Source of the DNA: Gnetum montanum
Lineage: Eukaryota > Streptophyta > Gnetopsida > Gnetales > Gnetaceae
Length of the DNA: 64,000 nucleotides
Reading direction: 5' to 3'
Assembly: GCA_015680685.1 (NCBI GenBank)
Contig: MNCI01026966.1
Coordinates: forward strand, 554,182-618,181
In this document: positions 48,641 to 60,670 of the stretch, piece after piece
Numbering within the stretch: position 1 is the stretch's first letter
Layout: every line of letters starts with the position of its first letter
The notes under the pieces: model-generated
Databases searched by the model: none
Told to the model about the DNA's origin: nothing
Seen by the model: only the letters and a program-made list of their open reading frames with translations
Made by a program: the position numbers and the translations under genes

Positions 48641-48650
48641 AAGAACATTG

Positions 48651-48656
48651 TTTATT
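48651..48656 (-). terminator. Poly(A) signal AATAAA of the H2A gene
   Basis: AATAAA on the minus strand about 200 bases after the H2A stop codon, a usual distance for a plant 3' UTR. Plant replication-dependent histone mRNAs are polyadenylated. The true cleavage site cannot be seen. Confidence 0.55.
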
Positions 48657-48852
48657 CAGAACGAACTATGGTACATAACAGTATCACCATCTGCAAATTT
48701 AGTACCAGAAGTTCTTCAACATAAAGTACAAACATCATCAATTAGACGGATTCAGTTTCAGCTCGTTGCCGAGTTGGCAACACAAAACACTGGTCAGATC
48801 AAATGCAGGGAAACTAACATAGAATCAGCCGAAAAAATTCCAACACAGAAAC

Positions 48853-49880
48853 TTAAGCCTTGGCAGAAGACTTGCCCTCCTTGCCCGACTTTTCAGCAGT
48901 CTTCTTTGGAAGCAGAACCTGGTGAATATTAGGAAGAACACCACCGCTGGCAATGGTGACCCCCGTCAGCAACTTCCCCAATTCCTCATCGTTCCTGACT
49001 GCCAACAGCACATGCCTGGGAATTATCCTGTTCTTCTTGTTATCCTTTGCAGCATTACCAGCCAGTTCCAACACCTAAAAAAACAACCCCCAAAAAATGT
49101 CATCATCAACAACAGCAAAATCCCAATCCAAAAAGAGAAAAACACAATACCCAGAAAAAAAAAGCCTATACAATTCTCACAGCCATGACAATAACTATCC
49201 ATTGAAAATCCCAAACCAATACCTAAAACAGCCAAAAGAACATACATATCCCACCAGGCATAGACAGAGACCCTAAAAATTTTAGAGAAGAGAAGAATGT
49301 TCCATCTCTTTTGCGTAATTTCGGTGCATTTCAGCATAATCCTCACACCCATTGCCCAAAAACATCCTTAACATCAACTGCTATAGCTATTCACCCATTA
49401 GCGTAACTCTTCATCATAAACACCAACAATAACACAAATCCCTATGCCCATTAAAATAACGGTCCGCTAAAACCCCCTTATATAAGAAAAAGAAAACATA
49501 AACACTCCACCAGATTAATGCAGAGAACCCAAGATTCCAGCGAACAGAACACAGTTCCATGTGTTATTGTACAGTTTCCGCATATTCCAGCATAATACAC
49601 AAAAACTAGGGCACCAATCAGACCAATAAAAAACATAAACAAATACAAAAACTGAATCATAAATTACCTCAGCAACCAGGTACTCCATAACAGCGGCAAG
49701 GTAAACAGGCGCACCAACACCAACACGCTTAGCGTATCTTCCCTTCTTAAGGTAGCGAGCAATCCTGCCCACGGGAAATTGCAGACCTGCCTTTGATGAT
49801 TTAGATACGCCCTTCTTCTTGGGGCCACCCGCTCCCCTTCGGCCAGCAGAACCCTTCTTGGCCTTACCTCCCGACTCCAT
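48853..49880 (-). CDS. Histone H2A (two exons)
   Basis: Core nucleosome protein. Exon 1 is 49880-49668 (71 codons) and exon 2 is 49074-48853 (73 codons plus TAA); the product is 144 residues. A 593-bp phase-0 intron (49667-49075, GTAATT...AG) falls between EYLVAE and VLELAG, the common intron position of plant H2A genes. Seen: a Lys/Gly/Arg-rich N-tail opening [10 protein letters not shown], the [20 protein letters not shown] histone-fold start, acidic-patch residues (Glu in MEYL, AEV, LEL and the NDEE cluster) and docking region [15 protein letters not shown]. The C-tail is [16 protein letters not shown], with no SPKK motif (so not obviously H2A.W) and no SQEF (not H2A.X). Substitutions to note are Val in EYLVAE and [10 protein letters not shown]. 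No stop or frameshift: the only gene here that looks functional. Confidence 0.95.
49075..49667 (-). other. H2A intron
   Basis: 593 bp, GT-AG, AT-rich. Joining at these sites gives an uninterrupted histone fold with no residue gained or lost. Confidence 0.93.
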
Positions 49881-50210
49881 GATTCAATTCAAATCCAATC
49901 AAATGAAATTAACAGCAAAAACAAAAGCAGCTCTGTATCCTGCTATTTCTCTTACTACTGTTGTTGTTGAATGGTAGCTGCTCTGCTTCGCTTTGCTTTG
50001 CTTTGCTTTGCTCTTACCCACTGCGGCGTCTGCTGTTGGCTGCTTAAATAATACCCATCATCATTCAATGAGTTTAAAAGCCAATTTTGGATGAGCGCGT
50101 TGTTTTCAACCGTCCGATGCAAAGCCTATCGGACGGTCAACGTTGCGTTTACATTGATCCGAGGCGGCCCCCGCTCTCCAATGGGATGCATCCGTTAAAG
50201 TTCAGAAGAG
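49881..50210 (-). promoter_or_regulatory. H2A promoter and 5' UTR
   Basis: Read toward the gene on the minus strand: ATTGG (inverted CCAAT, 50178-50182), an octamer-like CTCGGATC (50156-50163; the plant histone octamer is CGCGGATC, one mismatch), and a 10-bp inverted repeat ACCGTCCGAT / ATCGGACGGT (50109-50137). The right-hand copy resembles the histone nonamer CATCCAACG. A TATTTAA TATA-like box lies at 50050-50044 and a 5' leader follows. Such elements give S-phase expression in other plants; here that is inferred. Confidence 0.65.
49984..50011. repeat. (TTTGC)n short tandem repeat in the H2A 5' leader
   Basis: Four to five units of CTTTG on the plus strand, so GCAAA in the transcript, between the TATA-like box and the start codon. 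Confidence 0.8.
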
Positions 50211-50255
50211 AAGCCTAGTTACGGCAGACTTGGGGCTCCTTCCGCGAATATAGTA

Positions 50256-50292
50256 TTTTCTTTCCTTTTCTTTTCTTTTCTTTTCTTTTCTT
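50256..50292. repeat. (TTTTC)n microsatellite upstream of H2A
   Basis: About seven TTTTC units, slightly imperfect, ahead of the promoter elements. Confidence 0.85.
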
Positions 50293-50299
50293 CATTTTT

Positions 50300-52178
50300 G
50301 GGAATAATGTTGGTAAGATCACGTCGTTCCAAATGGCCATCTGCTAGTGTTTCTTTGTTTTTCTCCAACGTAATTTGTAAATTATTCTACCTCGAAGGTA
50401 GGGTGCATCTGTTTTCATCCTACTTCTTTGCTTCCACAAGGGAACTATTTTCTTTTAACATCGTTATCAACCTGGGATATTTTTATCATTTAAAGGAAAA
50501 TGAAGCTTTTAAAAAAATAAGCATGGAAGGATGTCATCGTAATTTGCAATTTGTTAATTGTATTTCTAACTAAGCATTGAATGTGATGTAGTCTTTAAGT
50601 TTATTATTATTATTATTGTCAATATTATTTGATGGTTCAATACCCTGTACCCAAGTATTCATTACCCAAGTATTCATCTTGCGTTTAAGTGGGTTTCACC
50701 TAGAAACATATAATCAACATGATACATTAAAACAATTTGAATATTTTGATATGTTTTTACTTAATTAATGGTATTAGAGCCATATTAAGAGTCTATTTAT
50801 TTTGAATTACTTTTTATCTTGGTCATCCTTTGCTTAATTTGATTAGTTGGTTTATACATGCTCTAATGATTGAATGTTTTTTGTGAAAATTTTTTAGGGA
50901 GGGTAATTATTAACTTTTGGTAACGTCCAAATTTTGTTCTCTATGGTTTTCCATGTTTCCAAAGTCATGAAGTTGGTAAAGTTTTAAAGGAAAAATTATG
51001 TACCTAAAAGAAGATTAGAAAAGCAATAAAAAACCAAACACAAAAAAAAAGGAAATCTTAAGTTTAAGCATTACATTTTGAATAATGAAGGATAAAATCA
51101 ATATAAAGAAAAGGCTAAGCTATCTCCCAACTATAAATAGAGGTCATGAGCCTCATAAACATATATCACAATAATAAATAGTTCAAGAGGACTATGAAGT
51201 TGTTTTTCCTTCTCTCCTTTTCTATTTTCTTTTCATTTTCTACCCTTCCTTAAAGTTACTCCAAGAGCCCTACATTTTATCATTCTTATAGCCATGAATC
51301 CCTCAAAGAGGACTATGAAGTTGTTTTTCCTTCTCTCTTTTTCTATTTTCTTTTCATTTTCCCCTTCATTAATGTTACTTCAAGAGCCCTGCCTTTTATC
51401 ATTCTTCTAGCCATGAATCCCTCAAATAAGCTCTCCTTAATTGCAATCCTCTATAACAAAATTTCTCTTACCCAAAATTTCTAATAGAAGTCCTTTACAA
51501 AATCTATCTTTCTCATAATTTTACCCTCACAATCTCTCAAGAATTCTCATAAGCCTCACAAATCCTCCCATGAATTTAATTCCTAAGAATTTCTCAAAAG
51601 GAAAAGAAGAATTATGCATCCAAGAGATGTTGTAGCTTTTACGTTATTATATTTTAAGTTTAGTTTTCATGAATTTTAATGTCATGCTTTTAGTTCAAGT
51701 TTACATATGAATGAATAAGAAGAACCTTTTCAATACAAGCATTAAATTTTTTCAATCATTTCATCATTAATTTAGCCTTTTATAGTTAAATATACTCCCT
51801 ATTGGTATTAAGCATTCACTCACTTTAATATTTCAAATTATGAGATAGAAGGTTGTGTTGTGCTATGCATAAAAAATGACGAAAGAATACTTATGTTTCT
51901 ATAGATTGTGTTGTATAGGAATTGAGGCTCCCATGAATGTCTTTTTTAAATCTCTAATTTATATTGTATTGTTTATAAGTTGGGAGACCCAACACATATT
52001 AATGCTTAAGGACCTTTGTTCTTAAATTCATAGCACCTTATATGTTATTTTTAGCCCAATTTGTAGCCAATTATGATGTTCTCCATGAACATTATGCTGT
52101 AGATGAAGAAAGCTCTCTATGTTACATACAAACATGAAATTGAAGTTAAATTATCCTATATCAGTCTTGATGTAAATG
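50300..52178. other. AT-rich stretch with no recognised gene
   Basis: Includes a (TTA)n run at 50600-50617 and TGGTATTAGAGCC at 50769-50781, one mismatch from the copia primer site but with no LTR that I could pair with it. The tandem duplication at 51183-51422 is listed separately. Confidence 0.5.
51183..51422. repeat. 120-bp tandem duplication
   Basis: 51183-51302 and 51303-51422 are similar throughout (GAGGACTATGAAGTTG near each start, AGCCATGAATCCC at each end), with scattered differences. Confidence 0.85.
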
Positions 52179-52183
52179 ATAGG

Positions 52184-53060
52184 TGATGAGTCGCATCATT
52201 GGGCTACATCATTAGGATGTCATCAATGTGACCTTGTTGATGGAATCTTGTCAATGTGATCCCATCGATGCAGGATTTGACTCGTTGACATGTACCCGTC
52301 GATGAGGCACCCTATTTCTACCTATAAATGTATGCTTACCTGTGGCATTTATGGCATTCCTTTCATAGTTGTAGCAAAGAGCTTACAATTTTCCCATTTG
52401 AGAGTTAGAATATTTTCTAAGTGCCCATAATAGGAGTCAAAGAGTGCATGGATTTTTATTCAAGCATTGTTGTACTTGAGCACTTCAGTGTTGACAACAA
52501 TAAAGATGAGCTTTGCTAATAAACCTCGCAACACTTGAACTAGATTAATTATTTACTTAAGCATTTAATATTCATGCAATTTACTTTAATATTTTTAATT
52601 AATTAATTAATATTAATTTAATAATAAACATAAGTACGATTGCTTTGAGCATATGTTTAATGCTTGGTAATCCCAGTAACACTTAACATTTGGTAATCTA
52701 GTAGCGCTATACATGTTCAAGATGTGTACAATAAGTGGGGATGGATGCTTATGTTAGGATTAGTTAAGTGTTAGCTAGTTATTAGATTAATTTAGCACTC
52801 AAATACTTTATTCTTTATTCTTGTTCTTAGGAGACTTAAACTATAAAAGATAAAAATGATAAAAATCATATGCCTCAGTTACACTTAATCATATTCTTGA
52901 ACTTCACAAGTGAAACTAAAAAGACAACGATTGCAATAGTTAATTTTAGCTCCTAGAACTACTGTACTTAGAAACCTAAAGTCTTTGGAATTCAATTAGA
53001 TCACTGAGTGAATGCTAGTGATTCGTATGATTGGGTGCAAGGTATACTCATTGCTCATCA
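52184..53060 (+). repeat. Athila-like LTR (877 bp), first plus-strand copy
   Basis: Starts TGATGAGTCGCATC and ends GCTCATCA, followed at once by TTGGCATCATTGCTAGGGAC, a mutated tRNA-Asp-type primer site. TATAAATG lies near 52323. U3 has repeated ATCGATG/GTCGATG-like motifs. Similar in layout to 44998-45884. Confidence 0.85.
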
Positions 53061-54089
53061 TTGGCATCATTGCTAGGGACTTTAGTTAGCCATGTGCGCT
53101 ATCTTGGACTTAGTGAAAATTATTCAACATTGTTGGATTGAACCTTAAAGTTGTAATCATTCTAACTAATAATAATTGTAAAAAGCACATTGATTTTTCT
53201 TTTAATCCAAAATGTCTTCTTCTCATAGGGATGATTCTCCACTAAAATTTGAGCACATATCTAATCAAAGGAATGAACAATCAAATCAACCAGTGCCCTA
53301 GTAATGATGAGTGGTATATACTCATCTCGATGAGTATGTGTCTAACTTCACCTTCATCCAACATCAGGATGAGTAGATGTGGTGGCGGGACATGAAGGGC
53401 AACATTGTGTTGTCACCCGATCAATCAACTCCTGCAATGCTTAAACAAAATCTTATGAGGTTGGGCATCCAAGGGCTCCATGTTGAATACATTGTGTAGG
53501 ATCATGACTCCAAGGATTACCATCCCACTTAAGCACACAACGCAAAATTGATCAGAAATAAGAGAAGCGCTACAAAGTTGCAAAGAGAAAACAGTTCAAT
53601 AATCCATTGTTCCTATTGGGCCAAAAAGATAGTGAGGACCCCTTCTCTAGGGGTTCTCATTTCAGTAACTTTCCTCTCCTTGGCTTTAACAAAGGGAGCT
53701 TGAATCCAAACTTATAATCCACTACAAACAATCCTGGTTCAAGCAAGAATAGGTCTTGTGATCATGAGGGATCCAAAGGTGGGAGTCATGGCAAGGACAA
53801 GGACAAGCATCATGATGATAATTGTGGCCATGACCATCGAAGAGGGGGTGGCAAGCACCATGGTGCTAGTCCTCCTTCCTCTCCACCTTCATGATCCTCT
53901 TCTTCCTCCTCTAGCATCGATTGAAGCCATAAAAGATGTGAGCATGATGGAGGTGATTGACAAGACAGAGACGATTGTAGGGCCCACTAGACCAATCGAG
54001 ATCAGGGATATGGGCATTCAAGGAAGGCCTACCATCATGAAAGAAAGGATAATAGAGGGCATCATTGGCATCATGGCCATCATAAAGGT
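53061..54089 (+). pseudogene. Athila-like leader and N-terminal gag fragment
   Basis: Primer site at 53061-53080, leader, then ATG 53212 with the SSSH opening shared by the next copy. One frame gives the His/Asp/Lys-rich gag N-terminal region around 53760-53870 (GSHGKDKDKHHDD). The fragment ends at 54089, where a second LTR starts. There is no pol between the two LTRs. Confidence 0.7.
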
Positions 54090-54941
54090 TGATGAATTAT
54101 GTTTTGATGTGTTCCGATATCAGATACATGATATTAGAGCCAAAATATCGGATACCCAATATTGGACTCCAAGATGCAATGTCAAATATCCAATATCATG
54201 GGGTATATGCTAACCTATAAATATAGCACTTGGGCACATGGTTTCCATATTATTTTTTTGCATAGAGTAACGAAGTTCTTGTAGTTTAGCCATTCCAAAG
54301 TTAGAATATTTCTGAGTGTCCGTAGTAGGAGTATAAGTATGTACAAATCTTTATTTGAGCACTAATGTACCTAAGCATAGTAGTGCAATGGAAATAAAGA
54401 TGAGCCCTTTTGATAATCCTTGTAGCACTGAGAATAGATTAATGTTTCCTTTAATGCATTTAATATTCATGCACTTTATCTTAATGCACTTTAATTAAGC
54501 AATTAATTTTTAGTTGTTAATGAACACATGCACGACCACTTTGAGCATACGTGTAGCACTTGGTAACCCAAAAATGCTTATCATTTGATAACCCAACAAT
54601 GCTATATGCATTCAAGATGTGTCTAGAGAGTGGGAACGGGTACTTGTGTTAGGCTAGCTAGGTAGTAGATTAACTAGATATTAAATTACTCTATCTTTTA
54701 TTCTTGCTCTAGGCAACTAAACTTATAAAGCATAAAATGATAAAAATCGTATGCCTCAGTTGCACTTAACCATACGCTTGTACCTCACAAGTAGAAATGA
54801 GAAGACAACGATCATCCCGATTAGATTTCACATCCTTCAACTAGTGTACTTAGGAACATAAGGTTTGTGAAGCTTGATTAGATCATACATGAATGCTTGT
54901 GATTCATATGGTTGGACATAGGGGTATCTCGCCACTCATCA
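54090..54941 (+). repeat. Athila-like LTR (852 bp), second plus-strand copy
   Basis: Starts TGATGAATTATG and ends CTCATCA. U3 has GATATC/ATATCGG-type motifs (54115-54205) like the LTR at 44998-45884, and TATAAATATA is near 54216. It is closer to that LTR than to its neighbour at 52184. Confidence 0.85.
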
Positions 54942-55100
54942 TTAGCGCCATTGTCGAGGACCTTTTAGTTTTATGTGCACTATCTAGGATTTAGTGAAAA
55001 TCATTTAAAATCATTGGAACAAACCCTAGAGTCATATCATACTTTAAAATAACTACAACAATTTTTAAAAGCACACTACATTTTTATTTTCTAACATAAA

Positions 55101-57000
55101 ATGTCTTCTTCTCATAGGAGTGATTCTCTGCCCAAGTTTGACAAAGTTCATTAGTAGGTGCCTTAACAATACAAAGTGGTATATGCTCATCTTGATGAGT
55201 ATGTACCCAATTTCATCTTCATCCTACATTAGGATGAATAGCTGTGGTGGCATGACATGGAGGGAAACATCGAGACTATCAGGCAAGTCAAGACTAGGGG
55301 TGCGAGTGATCAAAAGAGACCCACTACCATGAACTAAGGGGGAGCAAAGGGCATTGTCGCACTAGAATCGTGGCCTCGATGAGCCTTTGCTTGATACTTG
55401 GAGTATGTTAAACATTGCATAGGTAGTGAGAATTCCCACAAAGCACATAAAGGATAGTCAGATTAAGAGGCTAAACATGAACAATATCCCTTGGTTTGAA
55501 AGGGGATATAACTCAAATCTGCAGAACCATCTCCAAGCTTTCCAAGATGCATGTGCCTTGTAGAATATAGAAAATGAGTGGCATAAGCTTAAGTTGTTTT
55601 CCAGGACATTCATTAAAGATGTAGAGAATTGGTACCAGTCCTTAGAACTAGAATCTATTAGACAATGGAGTATAATCCTTGAATTGTTTAATGACAAATA
55701 TCAAACATACTCCCAAGTGTCCAACTTGAGAAGGAAAATCCAAGGATGGAAACAAGGGACACATGAACCCTTGGATGCTACCAATACTATTCCTTATTGC
55801 ACATATGTCCTAGCCATGGTTATTCTCAACTAAACCAACTTCGTTGCATTGTATATGGGCTTTAATTTGAAATTAGGAGAACCCTTAGTGTCTATGCCCA
55901 AGGGCAACTATCAGAATTAAGTGCTCATTAGATCCAAAGATTGATTGAGCAAGTAGCAAAAGAATAAGGAGAATTTAAAAAATGAGAAAGTGTAAAAGAT
56001 TATAACCATGATCCTTCCATTCACAGGAGGGAGGTTCAATTTTGTGATAGTGAGGAAGAATCATCACTTGATGAGGTGGTGAATTTGAAAATCTTGCCAC
56101 TTCAAAAATTTCAATCTAAAATTTTAGCTAAGGTTGATTAATTATGGGACTCCATGGATAGCAGATTTCAAGCTATCCTAAAAACTACTAAGGAGTTCAA
56201 GGAACAAGGTAGTGATCATGATTGTAGGAGGTGCAATGAAGCTGAATCAAAGAGGTAAGGGCAAGATTGCTGCAATAGAGGAAGTTGTAAGAAGTGAATC
56301 AGATGATGATGGTGGATGTGACATCTATCACTATTAACATCCTAAGGGATGTTTTCCTATTGTGTCACACTTATAAGAGCCTGGGGTGTATGCTCTAAAT
56401 CCATGACTAGCATAAAGGCAAACACCTAGAAGATTACCTTATCCCCAAGGCAATTCAAGGTAGTTCCACTAGCAACAACATTATTTTCAAAGTGGAACTC
56501 CACCGTAACCATATGAGCAATATCAACAAGGGTACAGCCATAGTCATGGGTGTTGGTACCACCAAGGTAGTAATACCCTTACAGACCATCGGATTCATAT
56601 GGGTATTATGTTCAGCAATCCTTGTGTCCATGTGACTCTTCCAATCACATTTCTACTTTCCAACCTTACTACTACCATCTTGATTATTATCAAACTCATT
56701 CTCCACATGCAAGGAGGGATACCACCTTTTACCCTTATCCTTCTCCTATTCCTACACATGTTCCTCCACCCTCCACACAGCTACCACCTACTCCACTTAT
56801 GTAAGATGAACTCCTAGCTCAACTACAATAATGTAATGCCACTAGGGTCATTAATCTACAATTGGTTCATCAATCGAGTGATTTGGACACTCGATTTAAG
56901 AAAACTTCCAACCTAACAATATGTCTAAGATCCCACATACACCTGTAGTTGGCAACCTATTTCTTCATCTTCCTTTGTATCAAATTCCTTTGAGTTCCCT
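55101..57000 (+). pseudogene. Gag of Athila-like element
   Basis: ATG 55101 with SSSHRSDS, then many stops. The core WYQSLELESIRQWS at 55630-55672 matches the minus-strand copy (near 43770). A charged segment with DSMDSRFQAI follows (about 56145), then a decayed CDIYHY.HPKGC finger (about 56320-56350) and a Tyr/Pro-rich tail (56700-56810). The His/Asp-rich N-terminal part present in the other copies is largely missing. Confidence 0.75.
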
Positions 57001-57129
57001 TCAAATCAAATACCACTTAGGATCCATACTATTATGCTTACTCATGCCATATTTGATTGCATCCATGTTGGAAACCTTCCTAGAAAATTAGTTGATCCTG
57101 GGAGTCCTTTTATTTATTTATAGATTGCT

Positions 57130-57600
57130 AGGAATGAACCATATAAGGCTCTTCTTGATTCAGGTTCTGGTGTCAACTTGATTTCTCATGAAATGTATAC
57201 TACATGAAGCCTACCTCCTCTCAAGAAGAGCAATATCAAATTAGAATTGGTAAACTAGTCCATCACTGTTCCATTGGAACTGGTAAAAGACATTATGACC
57301 ATTATCTGTGGGTGGTCTTATCCTACTAATTTCCTATTGATCAAGGTGTAGAACTTCAAAGGGGACTTCCCAATCATCATGCAAAAGACATGGATAAGCA
57401 CTATTTATGCAAAAATGGGCATCAGAGATCTTTCCCTAGAAATATTTAAGGAAAATGCATTTGGAAATATTGAGAAGAAGTGAGTTCCCTGCATCATGTA
57501 CAACACGATAGGGTGCAATTGTGTGCAAAAACTTTGGTCAATGAAATGAGCACCCATCTCTGCATGCAAGCAATGTGCACAAGAAGTTGCTATTCAAAGG
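57130..57600 (+). pseudogene. Aspartic protease of Athila-like element
   Basis: ALLDSGSGVNLISHEMY at about 57149-57199 keeps the D-S-G active-site triplet. It is followed by the block matching DNCKGDF..IIM.RAW of the minus-strand copy. Stops occur just after the triplet region and at 57481. Confidence 0.78.
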
Positions 57601-57879
57601 TGTTTGTACATAGCAACCACAAAACAAGAGGGCACCCAGTGGATGATCACTAATTTCGAAAGCAGTGCACATTGCATTGAACCTACTGAGAGCTTAACAT
57701 GTGCATATGTTATAGGCATGGATGAACTAGAGCAATTTCATCACCAACTCTCTGATAATGCAAATAATGATACCTATTGGGAAGAGTTAGAAATTCTTGA
57801 AAATTTCAAGCAAGCACCACTTGAATATTGGCTAGCATGGAATATGTATTCTTAAAAAATGGAAAGCTAGTAATAATCA

Positions 57880-59350
57880 ATTCTAATCTGGCTTCAAAAC
57901 AGAAACAAATGCTATTGAATGTGGTTGAAAAATGGTCAGCTACCTTTGCTTGGTCATATCCTGAATTCACAGGGATTGATCCTAGGATTTGCCAGCATCG
58001 TATCTACATCGATCTGACCATGAAGCCAAAAAGGTAGCTACAAAGATGATTGAATCCCAAACTAAAGTAGATCTTCAAGGAGGAAATCAAACAACTCCTC
58101 AAGGTGGAGTTTATCTATTCCATTGTAGATAGCAAGTGGGTTAGTCCACTTGTGATTGTGCTAAAGAAAGATGGTAAGTGGTGGGTCTACATCAAATTTT
58201 GACTACTTAATATGGAAACATTCAAGGACCATTTTCCATTGCCATTCATTGATTAAGTGTTAGATACAATATCTAGGCATTGTTGCTATAGTTTTCTAGA
58301 TGGTTATAGTACCTATAACCAAATCTAGATCGTGTTGGAGGACCAGGCCAAGACAACATTCATGAGTCCATGGGGGACTTTTGCATATCACAAGAAGCCT
58401 TTTGGTCTATGTAATGCCTCGGCTACATTCCAACACCTATTCCATAGCATTTTTCAACAATAGATTGATAGTGGTATGAAAGTCTTATGGATGACTTCTC
58501 CACTTACGAAGCTACATTTAAGTAAGCCCTAGACTTGAAGAGATGTGTTGAAATAAACTTTCAGCTCAATTGGCAAAAGATTCATCTAATGCTCTAGGAG
58601 GGCATTGTATTGGGGCATAGAATATCACAAGTAGGAATTGAAGTAAACCCTGAGAAAATAAGGGTCATCAAAGGAATAATCCACCAACCAGAAATAGTCT
58701 AAGATGTTCGATCATTCCTTGGACACATTGGCTACTACTAGCGATTCATAGAGAATTTCTCTAAGATAAAAAAATTATTGGTTGAGCTGACAAAGAAAGA
58801 TGCTCCATTTGTCTAGACCATAGAATGTAAAATAGCATTCCAACAACTAAAGGAGAAACTTGTCAAAACTCTTATTCTACAAGCATCATACTGGTCCAAA
58901 CCATTTTATGTTATGATGGATGCATCAAATTATGCCTTAGGAGTTTTGCTTATGTAGATGGATGATAAGAAATGTCTATATTACATTCAATGGACAAGCC
59001 CAAGCCTTATGGATGCACAACTAAACTACACCACCATAGAAAAAGTATTAATGGCAGTGGTGTTTGCTCTAGAGAAGTTCAGGTCTTATGTGCTTTGATA
59101 CAAAGTGTTTGTGCATATAGACCATAGTGCTATTTGCTTTCTAATGAACAAGCCAATGATGAGCCCCTGTGTCATATGATGATTGGTAATCTTACAAGAA
59201 TTTGATCTTATGATGGTAGATTGAAAGGAAACTGAGAATGTGGTCACTACTCACTTATCTTGGTTGCAATGGGATAACAAAGAGGATGAAAGCCCACTAT
59301 TTGATCTATTTTTTGATGAACTCCTCTTTGCTAGGGCTATAACTAAATAA
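57880..59350 (+). pseudogene. Reverse transcriptase and RNase H of Athila-like element
   Basis: RT motifs: LDGYSTYNQI-like sequence (about 58297-58326), FGLCNASATFQ (about 58405), and the catalytic LMDDFSTYEA at about 58485-58515. The downstream region with KINFQLNWQK, a GHIGYY block (near 58720) and the DASNYALG RNase H motif (near 58920) is readable through several stops and small frame changes. Confidence 0.78.
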
Positions 59351-59439
59351 TTTTCCACTAAGCCTATCTTCTTAACCTATCTTCTTAACCAGGAGATGCC
59401 ACAAGGGTCGGACCACCAGAAGAAACAATAGTTTCTTCA

Positions 59440-60660
59440 CTAGGTAAAATGCTTCATGGAGATTAACGAACACCTTTACAAGGTGTGCATCAATGGCCTG
59501 GTTTGTTGGTGTGTCCCTAATGCCGATCAACTACACATTCTCCAAGATTCTCATGAAGGTCCTTGTGGGGACCACTATGCTAAAAGATGCACAACCATTG
59601 AAATTCTGATGGTTGGGTATTATTGGCCAATAATCTTCAGGGATGCTCATCAATATGTCCACTCTTGTGAACACTACTAATAAGATGGTGGAATGACGAC
59701 TTGAATGGAATGACCTAAATAGTGGATCTAACCATTAGAATCCTTCAACATTTGGGGCATTAACTTCATGTGTCCCATCACATCCATGTTAAATAAAAAG
59801 GCATACATCATAGTCATTATTGACTATTGTATGAAATGAGCAGAAGCAGTAGCTATCACCAATTGCATATCTTCTACTGGTACTTGGTTTGTACAATAAA
59901 ATATTGTAAATAGGTTTGGTGTGCCATATGCATTAATTTCTAATAATGAAACTCACTTTACAGGCACTACCTTTTGGAAGCTTATGTAATGCTTAGGGGT
60001 TGAACATAAACTAACAATGCCCTACCACCCCAGGCCAATGGTTAAGTTGAGGCTACTAATACTCACAAAGATTTTAACAAGAATTATTAGCAAATATAGG
60101 AAATATTGGAGCAAAAAAACACAATGATTTGGGCCTACTGCTCAACATAGAAACTTCATATAGGCTATTCCCCCTATGAGTTAGTGTATGTGAAATTACC
60201 AATACTTCCTATTCAATCCAAGATCCATGTACTTTCAACAACTTGTGACCTTGACCTTGACCTTGACTTAAGTCTAGCACAGAAGAAAGATTAATAAATC
60301 TCAGCTTGCTAGACGAAAATTAATTAGTGGACCTATCATCTAATGAGTTGCATAAGGCATTCAACAAAAAGTGCCATGACCTTAAAATTAGGAAAGTCAA
60401 ATTTCAACTAGGAGATAAGGTTCTCTATTGGAACCCCACACATGTACCTCAACAAACTATGTTCTAGACATTGTGGAAAGGACCATATCTAATTTATGAA
60501 ACTTTTCCTTCTAGGGCCATGATGATCTACAAACTTGAGAGCTCAGACAAGAAGCAACTAGTTAACATACAACAAGTCAAACCTTTCCATGAGCCTAAGC
60601 AAGCTAGTACAACAAACACCTCATTAGATGGACAACCACACTCAATATTTTAGATCTCCT
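59440..60660 (+). pseudogene. Integrase of Athila-like element
   Basis: The N-terminal zinc region includes LHILQDSHEGPCGDHYAKR (59530-59585) and HSCEHY. Core motifs are GINFMCP-type sequence (about 59755) and a decayed NNETHF (about 59945) in place of DNGTHF. A third-acidic-residue block is poorly preserved near 60050. The C-terminal WKGPYLIYETFPSR module (60474-60515) is intact. It would be inactive. Confidence 0.75.
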
Positions 60661-60670
60661 CCTTTCAACT

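Larger units (their letters stand above)
54090..60670 (+). mobile_element. Athila-like Ty3/gypsy element, second plus-strand copy
   Basis: LTR (54090-54941), primer site TTAGCGCCATTGTCGAGGA (54942-54960), gag (55101 to about 57000), protease (57130-57600), RT and RNase H (57880-59350), integrase (59440-60660). No 3' LTR is present before the next element begins at 61060. The bases before the LTR are AAGGT (54085-54089); no partner was found. Confidence 0.85.

Noticed and set aside
50769-50781. TGGTATTAGAGCC, possible copia primer site
   Set aside because: One mismatch and no LTR pair or gag nearby; left as a note only.
53758-54213. 151-codon plus-strand ORF
   Set aside because: Its Met/Ile-rich product is a shadow frame of the His/Asp-rich gag region and it runs into the LTR at 54090.
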